Counted from the first letter of the stretch, positions 24,628 through 33,311 are shown. The stretch: 64,000 bases of DNA from Nonomuraea sediminis (GCF_018531495.1 NZ_JAHDTI010000005.1:186001-250000), one strand, 5' to 3'. Numbers and translations: made by a program. The notes: generated by a model from the letters alone, not told the origin.

Positions 24628-26073
24628 CTAGTCGACGCCGAACTCCATCGCGGCGGAGTCGAGGAGCTCCTCGTCGGGGATCTCGCCGCGCGAGGCGATC
24701 GCCTCGGCGCCGCCCGCGGACAACGCGCCGATCAGGCCTGTCGCGGCGGCCTGCGCCGGGCCGACCAGCGTCGGGCTCGGGCTGCCGATCATGCCGATGC
24801 CCGCGTACTGCTCGAGCTTGGCGCGGGAGTCGGCGATGTCCAGGTTGCGCATGGTCAGCTGGCCGATGCGGTCGACGGGACCGAAGGCGGAGTCCTCCGT
24901 GCGCTCCATGGACAGCTTGTCCGGGTGGTAGCTGAACGCCGGCCCGGTGGTGTCCAGGATCGAGTAGTCCTCGCCGCGCCGCAGCCGCAGCGTCACCTCG
25001 CCGGTGACCGCCATCCCGACCCAGCGCTGCAGCGACTCGCGCAGCATCAGCGCCTGCGGGTCGAGCCAGCGGCCCTCGTACAGCAGCCGGCCGAGCCGCC
25101 GCCCCTCGATGTGGTAGCTGGCCAGGGTGTCCTCGTTGTGGATCGCGTTGACCAGCCGCTCGTAGGCCGCGTGCAGCAGCGCCATGCCCGGCGCCTCGTA
25201 GATGCCGCGGCTCTTGGCCTCGATGATCCGGTTCTCGATCTGGTCGGACATGCCCATGCCATGCCTGCCGCCGATGGCGTTGGCCTCCAGCACCAGGTCC
25301 ACGGCCGAGGCGAACTCCTTGCCGTTGATCGTCACAGGCCGGCCGTGCTCGAAGCCGATCGTGACGTCCTCGGGCGCGATCTCGACGGCGGGATCCCAGA
25401 ACCGCACGCCCATGATCGGATCGACGATCTCGATGCCCGTGTCCAGGTGCTCCAGCCGCTTGGCCTCGTGCGTCGCGCCCCAGATGTTCGCGTCGGTGGA
25501 ATAGGCCTTCTCCGTGCTGTCGCGGTACGGCAGGCCGCGGGCGATCAGCCACTCCGACATCTCGGTGCGCCCGCCGAGCTCGGTGACGAAGTCGGCGTCC
25601 AGCCACGGCTTGTAGATGCGCAGCGACGGGTTGGCGAGCAGGCCGTACCGGTAGAACCGCTCGATGTCGTTGCCCTTGAAGGTGGAGCCGTCACCCCAGA
25701 TCTGCACGCCGTCCTCGAGCATCGCCCGGACCAGCAGGGTGCCGGTGACGGCCCGCCCGAGCGGGGTGGTGTTGAAGTAGGTGCGGCCGCCGGAGCGGAT
25801 GTGGAACGCGCCGCAGGCCAGCGCCGCCAGCCCCTCCTCCACCAGCGCCGCCCGGCAGTCGACCAGGCGCGCGACCTCGGCGCCGTAGGCGGTGGCGCGG
25901 TCGGGCACGGAGGCGATGTCAGGCTCGTCGTACTGGCCGATCTCGGCGGTGTAGGTGCACGGCACAGCACCCTTCTCGCGCATCCACGCGACAGCTACCG
26001 AGGTGTCGAGGCCGCCGGAGAAGGCGATGCCGACACGTTCGCCGACAGGCAGGGAGGTGAGCACCTTAGACAT
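24628..26073 (-). CDS. argG: Argininosuccinate synthase
   Basis: Cytoplasmic arginine-biosynthesis enzyme that joins citrulline and aspartate with ATP. It has 481 residues, the longer type found in E. coli and Streptomyces. The ATP pyrophosphatase P-loop is GIAFSGGLDTSVAVAW (SGGLDTS at 19-25). Further conserved blocks include DGSTFKGNDIERFYRYG and GRHGMGMSDQIENRIIEAKSRGIYE. I use the ATG at 26073; upstream in-frame codons would cover the regulatory palindrome. It is a lone gene; no other arg gene is in the window. ARG-box-like repeats lie just upstream. Confidence 0.95.
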   Translation of the reverse strand: MSKVLTSLPVGERVGIAFSGGLDTSVAVAWMREKGAVPCTYTAEIGQYDEPDIASVPDRATAYGAEVARLVDCRAALVEEGLAALACGAFHIRSGGRTYFNTTPLGRAVTGTLLVRAMLEDGVQIWGDGSTFKGNDIERFYRYGLLANPSLRIYKPWLDADFVTELGGRTEMSEWLIARGLPYRDSTEKAYSTDANIWGATHEAKRLEHLDTGIEIVDPIMGVRFWDPAVEIAPEDVTIGFEHGRPVTINGKEFASAVDLVLEANAIGGRHGMGMSDQIENRIIEAKSRGIYEAPGMALLHAAYERLVNAIHNEDTLASYHIEGRRLGRLLYEGRWLDPQALMLRESLQRWVGMAVTGEVTLRLRRGEDYSILDTTGPAFSYHPDKLSMERTEDSAFGPVDRIGQLTMRNLDIADSRAKLEQYAGIGMIGSPSPTLVGPAQAAATGLIGALSAGGAEAIASRGEIPDEELLDSAAMEFGVD

Positions 26074-26082
26074 GAGCAGAAG

Positions 26083-26108
26083 TATGCAGACTAATGCATG
26101 GCCATGCA
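26083..26108. promoter_or_regulatory. ARG-box-like ArgR operator before argG
   Basis: TATGCA (26083-26088) and ATGCATGG (26094-26101) resemble the streptomycete ARG box. They overlap a perfect 14-base palindrome TGCATGGCCATGCA (26095-26108). The site lies 10-35 bases upstream of the argG ATG, where ArgR with arginine would repress. Confidence 0.55.
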
Positions 26109-26247
26109 AGACCGTCTCACCCCTCAAACACCTCCTTCCACAAAACCCCTGCTCAGAGCCCCGACCCCCAAGCAAGATCACCCCGTCGAAGATTCAGTCC
26201 GAACCCAGAGTGACCGCCTGGCAGGCACGGAGCAGTCCGGGATTCGT

Positions 26248-26565
26248 GTGAGCCGGCCCGTCGTCGCGATCACGTCCGCGTTGATCGCGATTTCGTCAAT
26301 CAGCGCGCTCGTCATCGCACTCTCGGTGAACCAGGCCGACGCGCTCGCCGCGGCGGCCTTGGCCTTGGCGATTCTCACGATCCTGATTGAGCCCGCCACC
26401 GATTACCCGAGCGATGCGGGCGCCATCACGCTTTCCGAGAAGGGGGTGGCGATGGGACGGCTCCTCACCGCCCGCGGCGATGCGCCCCAAACCGGGACAC
26501 ACAGGGGTCAGGTGGTGACGGGCTTCCAGTGCCAGGTGTTGCTGGAGTATCGGACGCACTTGTAG
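26248..26565 (+). CDS. Possible small two-helix membrane protein
   Basis: Candidate gene of 105 residues from GTG 26248. Two hydrophobic helices (VVAITSALIAISSISALVIALSV and ALAAAALALAILTILIE, as separate segments) and strong third-position GC through about 26480 argue for coding. Reading further upstream, to an ATG at 26098, gives AT-rich, non-coding-like codons. The 3' end overlaps the convergent secreted-protein gene by 58 bases and may be degenerate. No homologous family is recognised; it could be a remnant. Confidence 0.35.
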   Translation: MSRPVVAITSALIAISSISALVIALSVNQADALAAAALALAILTILIEPATDYPSDAGAITLSEKGVAMGRLLTARGDAPQTGTHRGQVVTGFQCQVLLEYRTHL

Positions 26566-26804
26566 CGCTTGGTGTGGGCGGCGGCGCGCATGGAATATCC
26601 ATAGGCGTTGTACTGGGATTTGGCGCAGAAGGCGCCGGGCGAGATGCAGTCCCAGTGGTTCTTGTGCTGGTAGTAGTACCTGCCCGAGGGTTGTTTCTGC
26701 CTGCACCAGTCGGCAGAGGTCGCGTGCGAATGAGAGGCGGCAGCCGCGGGGGTGCCGGGGGCTAACAGCAACGTCGCTACGGCAAGCGCCGCGATGATCC
26801 GCAC
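26508..26804 (-). CDS. Small secreted four-cysteine protein
   Basis: Predicted exported protein of 98 residues. A signal peptide (hydrophobic 3-15, Ala-rich cleavage region about 20-23) is followed by a Tyr/His-rich mature domain with Cys34, Cys53, Cys60 and Cys83, which could form two disulfides. No enzymatic motif is visible. It is a lone gene; no clear family is recognised. Confidence 0.7.
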   Translation of the reverse strand: MRIIAALAVATLLLAPGTPAAAASHSHATSADWCRQKQPSGRYYYQHKNHWDCISPGAFCAKSQYNAYGYSMRAAAHTKRYKCVRYSSNTWHWKPVTT

Positions 26805-26854
26805 GGATGTGACATTAGTCGTTCTTGTTCATATTTGAAATGGTCTCCGGGGTT

Positions 26855-26879
26855 GGTCAGGGGGGTGAAGCGGTAGCCC
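26855..26879. repeat. Echo of the kdpE 3' end
   Basis: The 25 bases here repeat the 24 bases at 30104-30127 (end of kdpE) with one extra G. On the minus strand they read G-Y-R-F-T-P, the usual end of an OmpR-type response regulator. The rest of 26805-27015 has no gene I can support. A decayed response-regulator remnant or duplicated kdpE tail is likely. Confidence 0.5.
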
Positions 26880-27020
26880 TGAATCGGGATGGTGCCCGCA
26901 GCGCTCTGTATCCCATACCAATGCAACCGCAGGTCAGAGGCAGGTTCGCTGGATTTCCACGATTGCTGGAAGCGACCCTCTCAGCCAGGCGTCTACGCCA
27001 CGCGCGTACTGCCAGTGCCA

Positions 27021-27072
27021 TTGGCAACTACTCGGTGGTACCGTATAGTGGTACTCGGTGGCACCGAGTACC
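27021..27072 (+). promoter_or_regulatory. PadR-controlled promoter with perfect palindrome
   Basis: TTGGCA (27021-27026) and TATAGT (27044-27049) are exactly 17 bases apart. Immediately downstream, GGTACTCGGTG and CACCGAGTACC (27050-27072) form a perfect 11-1-11 palindrome over the expected start point. A related copy (ACTCGGTGGTACCG) lies between the promoter elements. TGCCATTGGCA (27016-27026) is a further small palindrome on the -35. Confidence 0.65.
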
Positions 27073-27094
27073 GGGAGATGGAAGAGGACCCACC

Positions 27095-27421
27095 ATGGAC
27101 GGCCTGACGGAGATGCTGAAGGGCACACTCGAGGGCTGCGTGCTCGAAATCCTCGGCAACGAGGAGACCTACGGGTATGCCATCACGCGTCGGCTGAACG
27201 AACTCGGCTTCGCCGACGTCATCGAGGGGACGGTTTACACCATCCTGCTGCGGCTGGAGAAGAACGGGCTCGTCCAGGTGACGAAACGACCGTCCGGGCT
27301 GGGCCCGCCGCGCAAGTTCTACGCGCTCAACGACGCGGGGCGCGAAGAACTCGCGACGTTCTGGGCGAAATGGGCGTACATCACATCACGCATCGACAAG
27401 CTCAAGGAGGGCGGGAAATGA
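27095..27421 (+). CDS. PadR family transcriptional regulator
   Basis: Winged-helix regulator of 108 residues: MLKGTLEGCVLEILGNEETYGYAITRRLNELGF, then GTVYTILLRLEKNGLV (the PadR wing region) and a C-terminal helix. ATG at 27095 with GAGGA upstream; the stop overlaps the next gene as ATGA. PadR-DUF1048 neighbours are a recurring arrangement. The palindrome on its promoter indicates autorepression. Inducer unknown. Confidence 0.9.
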   Translation: MDGLTEMLKGTLEGCVLEILGNEETYGYAITRRLNELGFADVIEGTVYTILLRLEKNGLVQVTKRPSGLGPPRKFYALNDAGREELATFWAKWAYITSRIDKLKEGGK

Positions 27422-27774
27422 ACTTCTGGGAGACCATGACAGGCAGCGATCTCACCAGGGAATGGAAGGCGTTCGAAGCCCGGGCCGCGGCATTGCCGGC
27501 CGACTACAGGGCGGCATGGGAAGAGATCAAGGGTCATCTCTTTCTCTACGGGGACTTCTCTGGCCGCAACCTGATGCCGATTCTCGACGGTGCTCTGGGG
27601 CTGCTCGAAGAGACAGCGGCCGAGGGGCAGAGCATTCGCGAGGTGCTGGGTGACGACATCGGGGGCTTCTGCGCGGCGCTGGCCGGCGGACAAGGGGCCC
27701 GGACCTTTCGCGACCGGTGGCGCGAGCAGTTGAACAGGAACGTCGCAAGGAAATTGGGCCGGCTAGGAGGCTGA
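27418..27774 (+). CDS. DUF1048 family protein (first copy)
   Basis: Helical protein of 118 residues. Family landmarks are REWKAFEARAAALPADYRAAWEEIKGHLF and ILDGALGLLEETAAEGQSIREVLGDDIGGFC. It has no signal peptide and no membrane helix. Translation is coupled to PadR. DUF1048 members are often encoded beside PadR regulators, sometimes with transporters; their role is not established. It shares the plan of the next gene, so the pair is a duplication that may form a heteromer. Confidence 0.85.
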   Translation: MNFWETMTGSDLTREWKAFEARAAALPADYRAAWEEIKGHLFLYGDFSGRNLMPILDGALGLLEETAAEGQSIREVLGDDIGGFCAALAGGQGARTFRDRWREQLNRNVARKLGRLGG

Positions 27775-27775
27775 C

Positions 27776-28102
27776 GTGGGCATCCAGGACATCATCGAGG
27801 GCAAGAAGCAGTGGCGGGCGCACCTGGCGCGGGTCAAGGCGCTCCCGCCGGACTACCAGATCGTCTACAAGGAGATTCAGCGGTACTTCTTCAAGGTCGG
27901 GCCGGTCGGGCTGACTGACGGGTCCCTGCTCTCCGATCTCGTCGATTTCTTCGAGGAGGGCGTCGCGGCCGGCAAGGGAGTCCTGGAACTCATCGGCAAC
28001 GACGTCGCTGCCTTCTGCGACGACCTGATCAAGGACTCGCGCACCTACGCGGACCTCTACCAGGAGTCCATCAGCGGGGAACCCGGCACAGCCGGGAAGT
28101 AA
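27776..28102 (+). CDS. DUF1048 family protein (second copy)
   Basis: Paralogue of the preceding protein, 108 residues from GTG 27776, with GGAGG at 27767-27771. Parallel blocks are HLARVKALPPDYQIVYKEIQRYFF and LVDFFEEGVAAGKGVLELIGNDVAAFCDDL. It closes the PadR-DUF1048-DUF1048 operon. The two copies are clearly divergent, arguing against a recent duplication. Function unknown. Confidence 0.85.
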   Translation: MGIQDIIEGKKQWRAHLARVKALPPDYQIVYKEIQRYFFKVGPVGLTDGSLLSDLVDFFEEGVAAGKGVLELIGNDVAAFCDDLIKDSRTYADLYQESISGEPGTAGK

Positions 28103-28607
28103 CACCCGCCGACCCTGGACCGCTTGATCGGCGCATGCACGGTGTTCCAGCGCCTCGATGATCTGATTCAAGCCCGTGCGGTAGTGGTCGGCGTCTCGGT
28201 CGGTGCCTCCAGCGCGGCCTCGGTCGACTTCACATTTGAACGCTAGCCCGCTCGTCGGCGCGGCCCGGTCGATGTCTCCACCGGCAGCGGCGAGCTCCGC
28301 GTCCACGCGATCTGCACTTGCGGTGTCATCAATGAACTCCGGCGGATCCTCCGAACCGGCGACCTGCCGGGTGAACTCGCCCAGCGGCGACATCGCGTCG
28401 TCGACCGTGCTCACGGCGCGCTCACCCCGGCTCGACGTGAACGCCATGTGAACGCGATGGCGGGCAACGTGCGAAACGAGCTGGGCACCGCCGACGGCCC
28501 CGGAAAAGGCCGAGCAGATCGTCAAGGCGCGCACACACCAACACCGGTGACGGCGACTCCGACGACTGGACGAACCCGCAAGCCAACGAACACAGAGACG
28601 AGGAACC
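28103..28607. other. Gene-poor stretch with a possible decayed minus-strand gene
   Basis: About 505 bases with no intact gene. On the minus strand from about 28447 a reading frame beginning MAFTSSRGERAVSTVDD keeps coding-like third positions for roughly 90 codons. It then runs without a stop into the antisense of the DUF1048 genes, which suggests a truncated or decayed gene. Plus-strand reading frames here look like shadows. No repeat, tRNA or terminator was recognised. The last bases carry a GACGAGGAA ribosome site for the hydrolase. Confidence 0.4.
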
Positions 28608-29402
28608 ATGACCAATGCGAAGTGGACCGGCATGATGCCGGTCGACGACACGGCGCTGGCCGTGACCGACACCGGCGGCCCCGGTATCCCTGTGGTCTAC
28701 CTCAACGGCGCCTATGCCGACCAGTCACACTGGCGGCGCGTCATCGCCGACCTGGGCAGCGACTACCGGCACATCACCTACGACGAGCGCGCTCGCGGCA
28801 AATCGAAGCGCTCGGCGGACTACTCGTTCGAGGCGTGCATCCGTGACCTCGATGCCATCCTCAAGGCGAGGGGTGTGGACCGGCCGATCCTGGTGGGCTG
28901 GTCCTACGGTGGGGTGCTGGGGTGGCACTGGGCAGACCGGAATCCGGACCGCGTCGCCGGCCTGGTCACGGTCGACGCTTTTCCGGTCGGTCTCACCGGC
29001 GAGGCCGGCGCGGAGCGGATCCGGAAGCTGTTCCGCCGTATGCGGTTGTTCTTTCCGATCGCCGCCCGGCTTGGCCTGGCCGCGCGGATGAGCGCTGAGC
29101 AGCACGCCGACGTCAACATCGAACTCAACGAGATCTCCGCCGCCAGCGTGCCGGTCCTCGAACGCCTGACCTGCCCGGTGCGGTTCGTCCTGGCCACGGG
29201 TGACAGCCTCGGGAGCCAGGAAGGGGAGATGGAACAGGGACGGGCCGTGCTCGATCCTGTGCTCGCCCGCAACCCGAACGTCAAGATCAGCGCGAAGGTC
29301 GCGAGCAACCACAGCAAGATCCTGCGCAACGACTCCCCCGCCGTCGCCCAGGCCGTACGCGAGCTCGCCGCCACCCAGGACACACGGTCGGCCAAGCCGT
29401 GA
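28608..29402 (+). CDS. Alpha/beta hydrolase
   Basis: Hydrolase of 264 residues with the nucleophile elbow GWSYGG (Ser99), oxyanion region VVYLNGAYADQSHW and a late catalytic His in VASNHSKIL. The acid is probably Asp in the ATGDSLG segment. There is no signal peptide, so it acts in the cytoplasm. GAGGAA precedes the ATG. It is coupled to the next gene by a GTGA overlap. Substrate unknown; ester, lactone or epoxide chemistry is possible. Confidence 0.87.
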   Translation: MTNAKWTGMMPVDDTALAVTDTGGPGIPVVYLNGAYADQSHWRRVIADLGSDYRHITYDERARGKSKRSADYSFEACIRDLDAILKARGVDRPILVGWSYGGVLGWHWADRNPDRVAGLVTVDAFPVGLTGEAGAERIRKLFRRMRLFFPIAARLGLAARMSAEQHADVNIELNEISAASVPVLERLTCPVRFVLATGDSLGSQEGEMEQGRAVLDPVLARNPNVKISAKVASNHSKILRNDSPAVAQAVRELAATQDTRSAKP

Positions 29403-30013
29403 CAGACGGCATCATCGGCCATGCGAGCTCACCCGCGCTACGCGCGTCCGACGCGGACCGCGACCGGATCATCGAACTGCTGCACGCCGCCGTCGCCGAC
29501 GGCCGGCTCGACCCGGTCGAGTTCGACGAGCGGCTGGACGCGGCGCTGGCCGCCCGCACCATCGACGCGCTAACCCCGCTCACCGTCGATTTGATCACGG
29601 TTCCAGGCAGCGACGGCGCACTCACGCTGCCGTTCGCTGGGACGCCGGCCGAGCCGGCCGCCGACCTGCTCACCATCAAGGAGCGGCACGGCTCGGTGCG
29701 CCGTGGCGGCCGGTGGACGCTTCCGCACCGGCTGGCGCTGCGCACCGCGTGGTGCGACGTGATGCTGGACCTGACCAGCGCGGTGCGCAGCGCGCCCGAG
29801 CTGGTCATCGAGCTGCGGGTGTCCGGCGGCAACGTGGAGCTGGTCCTCGCGCCGGGCATGGTGGTGGATGCCAACGAACTGTCGGTACGGCACAGCCAGC
29901 TGGCAATCAGCAGGGACTCGGGCGACAACACGCCGCAGACGCTGTACGTCCGCTTGGTAGGCCGAATGCGGCACGGCCTGCTCACCACCCGGTGGCAGGC
30001 GCCGCGCCAGTGA
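29399..30013 (+). CDS. DUF1707 domain protein
   Basis: Protein of 204 residues starting at a GTG that overlaps the hydrolase stop. The N-terminal DUF1707 domain is diagnostic: LRASDADRDRIIELLHAAVADGRLDPVEFDERLDAALAARTIDAL. The C-terminal part is a soluble beta-rich domain without membrane helices. DUF1707 resembles SHOCT-like oligomerisation motifs and occurs in many actinobacterial proteins. Role unknown; linkage suggests it works with the hydrolase. Confidence 0.85.
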   Translation: MTDGIIGHASSPALRASDADRDRIIELLHAAVADGRLDPVEFDERLDAALAARTIDALTPLTVDLITVPGSDGALTLPFAGTPAEPAADLLTIKERHGSVRRGGRWTLPHRLALRTAWCDVMLDLTSAVRSAPELVIELRVSGGNVELVLAPGMVVDANELSVRHSQLAISRDSGDNTPQTLYVRLVGRMRHGLLTTRWQAPRQ

Positions 30014-30105
30014 CGCGGCAAGGCCCGGATACCGCGCGATCCGCTCTCCTCGGCGGCATGATCACCGCTACCGCCAATTTCTGCACCCATCCTCCTCGGG
30101 GGCGG

Positions 30106-30774
30106 TCAGGGGGTGAAGCGGTAGCCCATGCCGGGTTCGGTGATGAGGTGGGTGGGGTGGGCGGGGTCGGGTTCGAGTTTGCGGCGTAGCTGGGTCATGT
30201 ACTGGCGCAGGTAGTGGGTTTCCTTGAGGTACTTCTCGCCCCAGACCTGGGTGAGCAGGTAGCGCTGGCTGACGAGTTTGCCGGGGTTGCGCAGGAGGAT
30301 CTCGAGGATGTGCCATTCGGTGGGCGTCAGGCGGATCCCGTTGGAGATGGTCTTGCTCGTCAGGTCCACGCGGTGCTCGCCGATCTGGATGCTCGCCAGC
30401 TCCGCCGCCTGGATGGCTACCCGGCGGGTCACGGCCCGGACCCTGGCCAGCAGTTCGTCGATGCCGAAGGGCTTGGTGACGTAGTCGTCGGCACCGGCGT
30501 CCAGGGCCTCGATCTTGTCCTGGTTGCCGGCCCGGCCCGACAGCACGATGATCGGGATCTGCGACCAGCCGCGCAGGCCGTGGATGACGTCCACGCCGCC
30601 GATGTCGGGCAGGCCGAGGTCCAGGATGACCAGGTCGGGAGGGTTGTCGGCCGCCTGGCGCAGCGCCGCGCCGCCGTCGGCCGCGGTGTCCACCTCGTAG
30701 TGGCGGGCAGTCAGATTGATGCGCAGCGCCCGCAGGATCTGCGGCTCGTCGTCGACGATGAGCACGCGGGTCAC
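30106..30774 (-). CDS. kdpE: KdpE response regulator
   Basis: OmpR/PhoB-type response regulator of 222 residues. The receiver domain has DDE at 8-10, phospho-acceptor Asp52 in VILDLGLPD and the Lys of TKPFG. The C-terminal winged helix ends GMGYRFTP. It activates kdp transcription under K+ limitation. Its start overlaps kdpD by four bases, and it closes the kdpFABC-kdpDE operon. Confidence 0.95.
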   Translation of the reverse strand: MTRVLIVDDEPQILRALRINLTARHYEVDTAADGGAALRQAADNPPDLVILDLGLPDIGGVDVIHGLRGWSQIPIIVLSGRAGNQDKIEALDAGADDYVTKPFGIDELLARVRAVTRRVAIQAAELASIQIGEHRVDLTSKTISNGIRLTPTEWHILEILLRNPGKLVSQRYLLTQVWGEKYLKETHYLRQYMTQLRRKLEPDPAHPTHLITEPGMGYRFTP

Positions 30775-33311
30775 CTGACGGCCGCCCTCGACGAGATGGG
30801 CATGGAAAGGATCATGGTCAGGCCTCCCCCAGGGGTCTCTTCAGGAACGAGGGTGCCGCCCATGGCCTCGGTGAGCCCGCGGGACAGCGCCAGGCCGAGG
30901 CCGACACCCGAGTGGTTGTCGCGGTCGCCGAGCCGCTGGAAGGGCAGGAAGATCCGCTCGTGGTCGGAGGGCGGGATGCCGGGCCCGCGGTCCATGACGC
31001 GGATCTCCACCTGGTCGCCGTGCCAGCTGGCGGTGATGAGCACCTTCTCGCCGGGCGGGCTGTAGCGCACGGCGTTGGTCATGAGGTTGACCAGCACCCG
31101 TTCGAGCAGCGTGGGGTCGCCGACGATCTCCGGCAGCTCGATCGAGATGTCGCCGTCGACGCGGTCGCGCAGCGGTCCGAGGTCGTCGACGGCGCGCGGC
31201 ACGATGTCCTCGAGCGCGACCGGCTCCAGCGAGACACCCAGGACCCCGGCCTGCAGGCGGCTCATGTCGAGCAGGTTGGCCACCAGGCGGTCGAGCCGGA
31301 CCAGCGACTCGTCGGCCGTGGCGAGCAGCTCCGCGCGGTCTTCGTCCGACCAGTCGATCTCGGTGCTGCGCAGCGACTCCACGGCGGCCTTGGCGGAGGC
31401 GAGCGGGGTGCGCAGGTCGTGGCTGACGGCGGCCAGCAGCGCGGTGCGCATCGCGTCCGCCTCGGCCAGCGGTTTGGCCCTGGAGGCCTCCTCGCGCAGC
31501 CGCTCCTGCCGCAGCGCCACCGCGGCCTCCGCCGCGAACGCCTCCAGCACCCTGCGGTCCTCGGCGTCCAGGAGCCGCCCGCTGGCGGCCAGCACCAGGT
31601 CGTCATCCACGATGACGTCGGTGTCGGCCTGCGACGGGCTGGTGCACGGAGTGCCGCCCGCGGTGGCCAGGATGCGCCAGGATTCCGGCTGCGACCGGTC
31701 GTCGGGCCCCGGCGGGCCGATGCGCTCGAGCAGCGTCACCGACGTCAGGCCGAACGTCTCGCGCATCCTGGCCAGCAGCGACGGCACCGCCGCATCCCCG
31801 CGCAGCACGTGCCCGGCCAGCGTCGACAGCACCTCGGCGTCCGCGCCGGCGCTCGCGGCCTCCCTGGTACGGCGGGCCGCGATGTCGACGATCGTGGACA
31901 CCGCCGCCGCGACGACCACGAAGACGATCAGGGCGAACAGGTTCTCCGGATCGGCGATCGTGAACTCCCCGACCGGCGGCGTGAAGTACCAGTTCAGCAG
32001 CAGCGACCCGCCGACGGCCGCCGTGATGGCCGGCCACATGCCGCCGACCAGCGCGACGCCGACGGTCATGAGCAGGAAGAACAGGATCTCGCTCGGCAGC
32101 GACAGGTCATCGCGGAACGGGATCAGCCCGGCGGTCAGCGCGGGCATGCCGAGCAGCGCCATCGCCCACCCGATCGACCGCCGCTTCCTGGTGAGCGCGG
32201 CGCGCGAGTGCTGCGAGCGCCTGCGCCCCCGTTTGGCCTCCTCGTGCGTGATCATGTGCACGTCGATCGACCCCGACAGCGCGGTGGTCTCCACCCCGAC
32301 GCCACGCGAGAAGACCTGCGCGAAACGCCCCCGCCGCGAGGCGCCGAGCACCAGCTGGGTGGCGTTCACCCCGCGCGCGAAGTCGAGCAGCGCCCGCGGG
32401 ATGTCGTCCCCCACGACCTGGTGATACGTGCCGCCCATCGACTCCACCAGCGCCCGCTGGTGCGCCAGGTTCGCCGGGTCGCCGCCCGACAGGCCGTCGG
32501 CGTGGGTGACGTGCACGGCCAGCAGGTCGGCGCCCTTGCTGCGGGCGGCGATGCGCGCGGCCCGCCGTACCAGAGTGTCGCCCTCGGGGCCGCCGGTCAG
32601 CGCGACCACCACCCGCTCGCGGGCCTCCCACGTGCCCTCGATGCCGTGGTCGGCGCGGTAACGGTCCAGCTGCTCGTCCACCTTGCCCGCGACCCACAGC
32701 AGAGCCAGCTCCCGCAGCGCGGTCAGGTTCCCGACCCGGAAGTAGTTGGCCAGGGCGGCATCGACCTTCTCCGGCATGTAGATGTTGCCGTGGGCCATGC
32801 GGCGGCGCAGCGCCTCGGGGGACATGTCGACCAGCTCGACCTGGTCGGCCCGCCGTACCACCTCATCGGGTACGGTCTCCCGCTGCGGGATGCCGGTGAT
32901 CTGCTCGACGACGTCGTTGACCGACTCCAGGTGCTGGATGTTGACCGTGGAGATGACGTCGATCCCGGCGTCCAGGATCTCGTCGATGTCCTGCCACCGC
33001 TTGGTGTTGCGGGAGCCGGGCACGTTGGTGTGCGCCAGCTCGTCGATGAGCGCGACCTTGGGAGCCCGCTCGATGACCGCGTCGACGTCGAGCTCGGTGA
33101 AGGTGGCCCCCCGGTAGACCAGGGTCTTGCGGGGGATCACCTCCATCCCGTCGAGCAGGTCGGCGGTGCGGGCGCGGCCGTGGGTCTCGACGAAACCCAC
33201 GACCACGTCCCTGCCGCGTTCGCAGGCCCGGCGACCCTCGCCGAGCATGGCGAAGGTCTTGCCGACCCCGGGGGCCGCCCCGAGGTAGACCCGCAGGCGG
33301 CCCCTGGTCAT
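30771..33311 (-). CDS. kdpD: KdpD potassium-sensing histidine kinase
   Basis: Membrane sensor kinase of 846 residues. Order of domains: KdpD N-terminal domain with Walker A-like GAAPGVGKT (11-19), a USP-like domain (about 240-370), four membrane helices of DUF4118 type (about 390-500), a GAF-like region, HisKA with phospho-accepting His631 (AVSHDLRTPLAS), and HATPase motifs GVGLGLALSRGL. It senses low K+ or turgor and phosphorylates KdpE. Its ATG overlaps the kdpC stop as ATGA, so sensor and pump are co-translated. Confidence 0.95.
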   Translation of the reverse strand: MTRGRLRVYLGAAPGVGKTFAMLGEGRRACERGRDVVVGFVETHGRARTADLLDGMEVIPRKTLVYRGATFTELDVDAVIERAPKVALIDELAHTNVPGSRNTKRWQDIDEILDAGIDVISTVNIQHLESVNDVVEQITGIPQRETVPDEVVRRADQVELVDMSPEALRRRMAHGNIYMPEKVDAALANYFRVGNLTALRELALLWVAGKVDEQLDRYRADHGIEGTWEARERVVVALTGGPEGDTLVRRAARIAARSKGADLLAVHVTHADGLSGGDPANLAHQRALVESMGGTYHQVVGDDIPRALLDFARGVNATQLVLGASRRGRFAQVFSRGVGVETTALSGSIDVHMITHEEAKRGRRRSQHSRAALTRKRRSIGWAMALLGMPALTAGLIPFRDDLSLPSEILFFLLMTVGVALVGGMWPAITAAVGGSLLLNWYFTPPVGEFTIADPENLFALIVFVVVAAAVSTIVDIAARRTREAASAGADAEVLSTLAGHVLRGDAAVPSLLARMRETFGLTSVTLLERIGPPGPDDRSQPESWRILATAGGTPCTSPSQADTDVIVDDDLVLAASGRLLDAEDRRVLEAFAAEAAVALRQERLREEASRAKPLAEADAMRTALLAAVSHDLRTPLASAKAAVESLRSTEIDWSDEDRAELLATADESLVRLDRLVANLLDMSRLQAGVLGVSLEPVALEDIVPRAVDDLGPLRDRVDGDISIELPEIVGDPTLLERVLVNLMTNAVRYSPPGEKVLITASWHGDQVEIRVMDRGPGIPPSDHERIFLPFQRLGDRDNHSGVGLGLALSRGLTEAMGGTLVPEETPGGGLTMILSMPISSRAAVR

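Noticed and set aside
26098..26247. N-terminal extension of the small membrane gene to ATG 26098.
   Set aside because: Codon bias is lost, and the segment covers the argG control region.
28203..28451. Plus-strand gene in the gap at 28103-28607.
   Set aside because: No ribosome site, odd composition and no domain; the minus-strand frame has the better bias.
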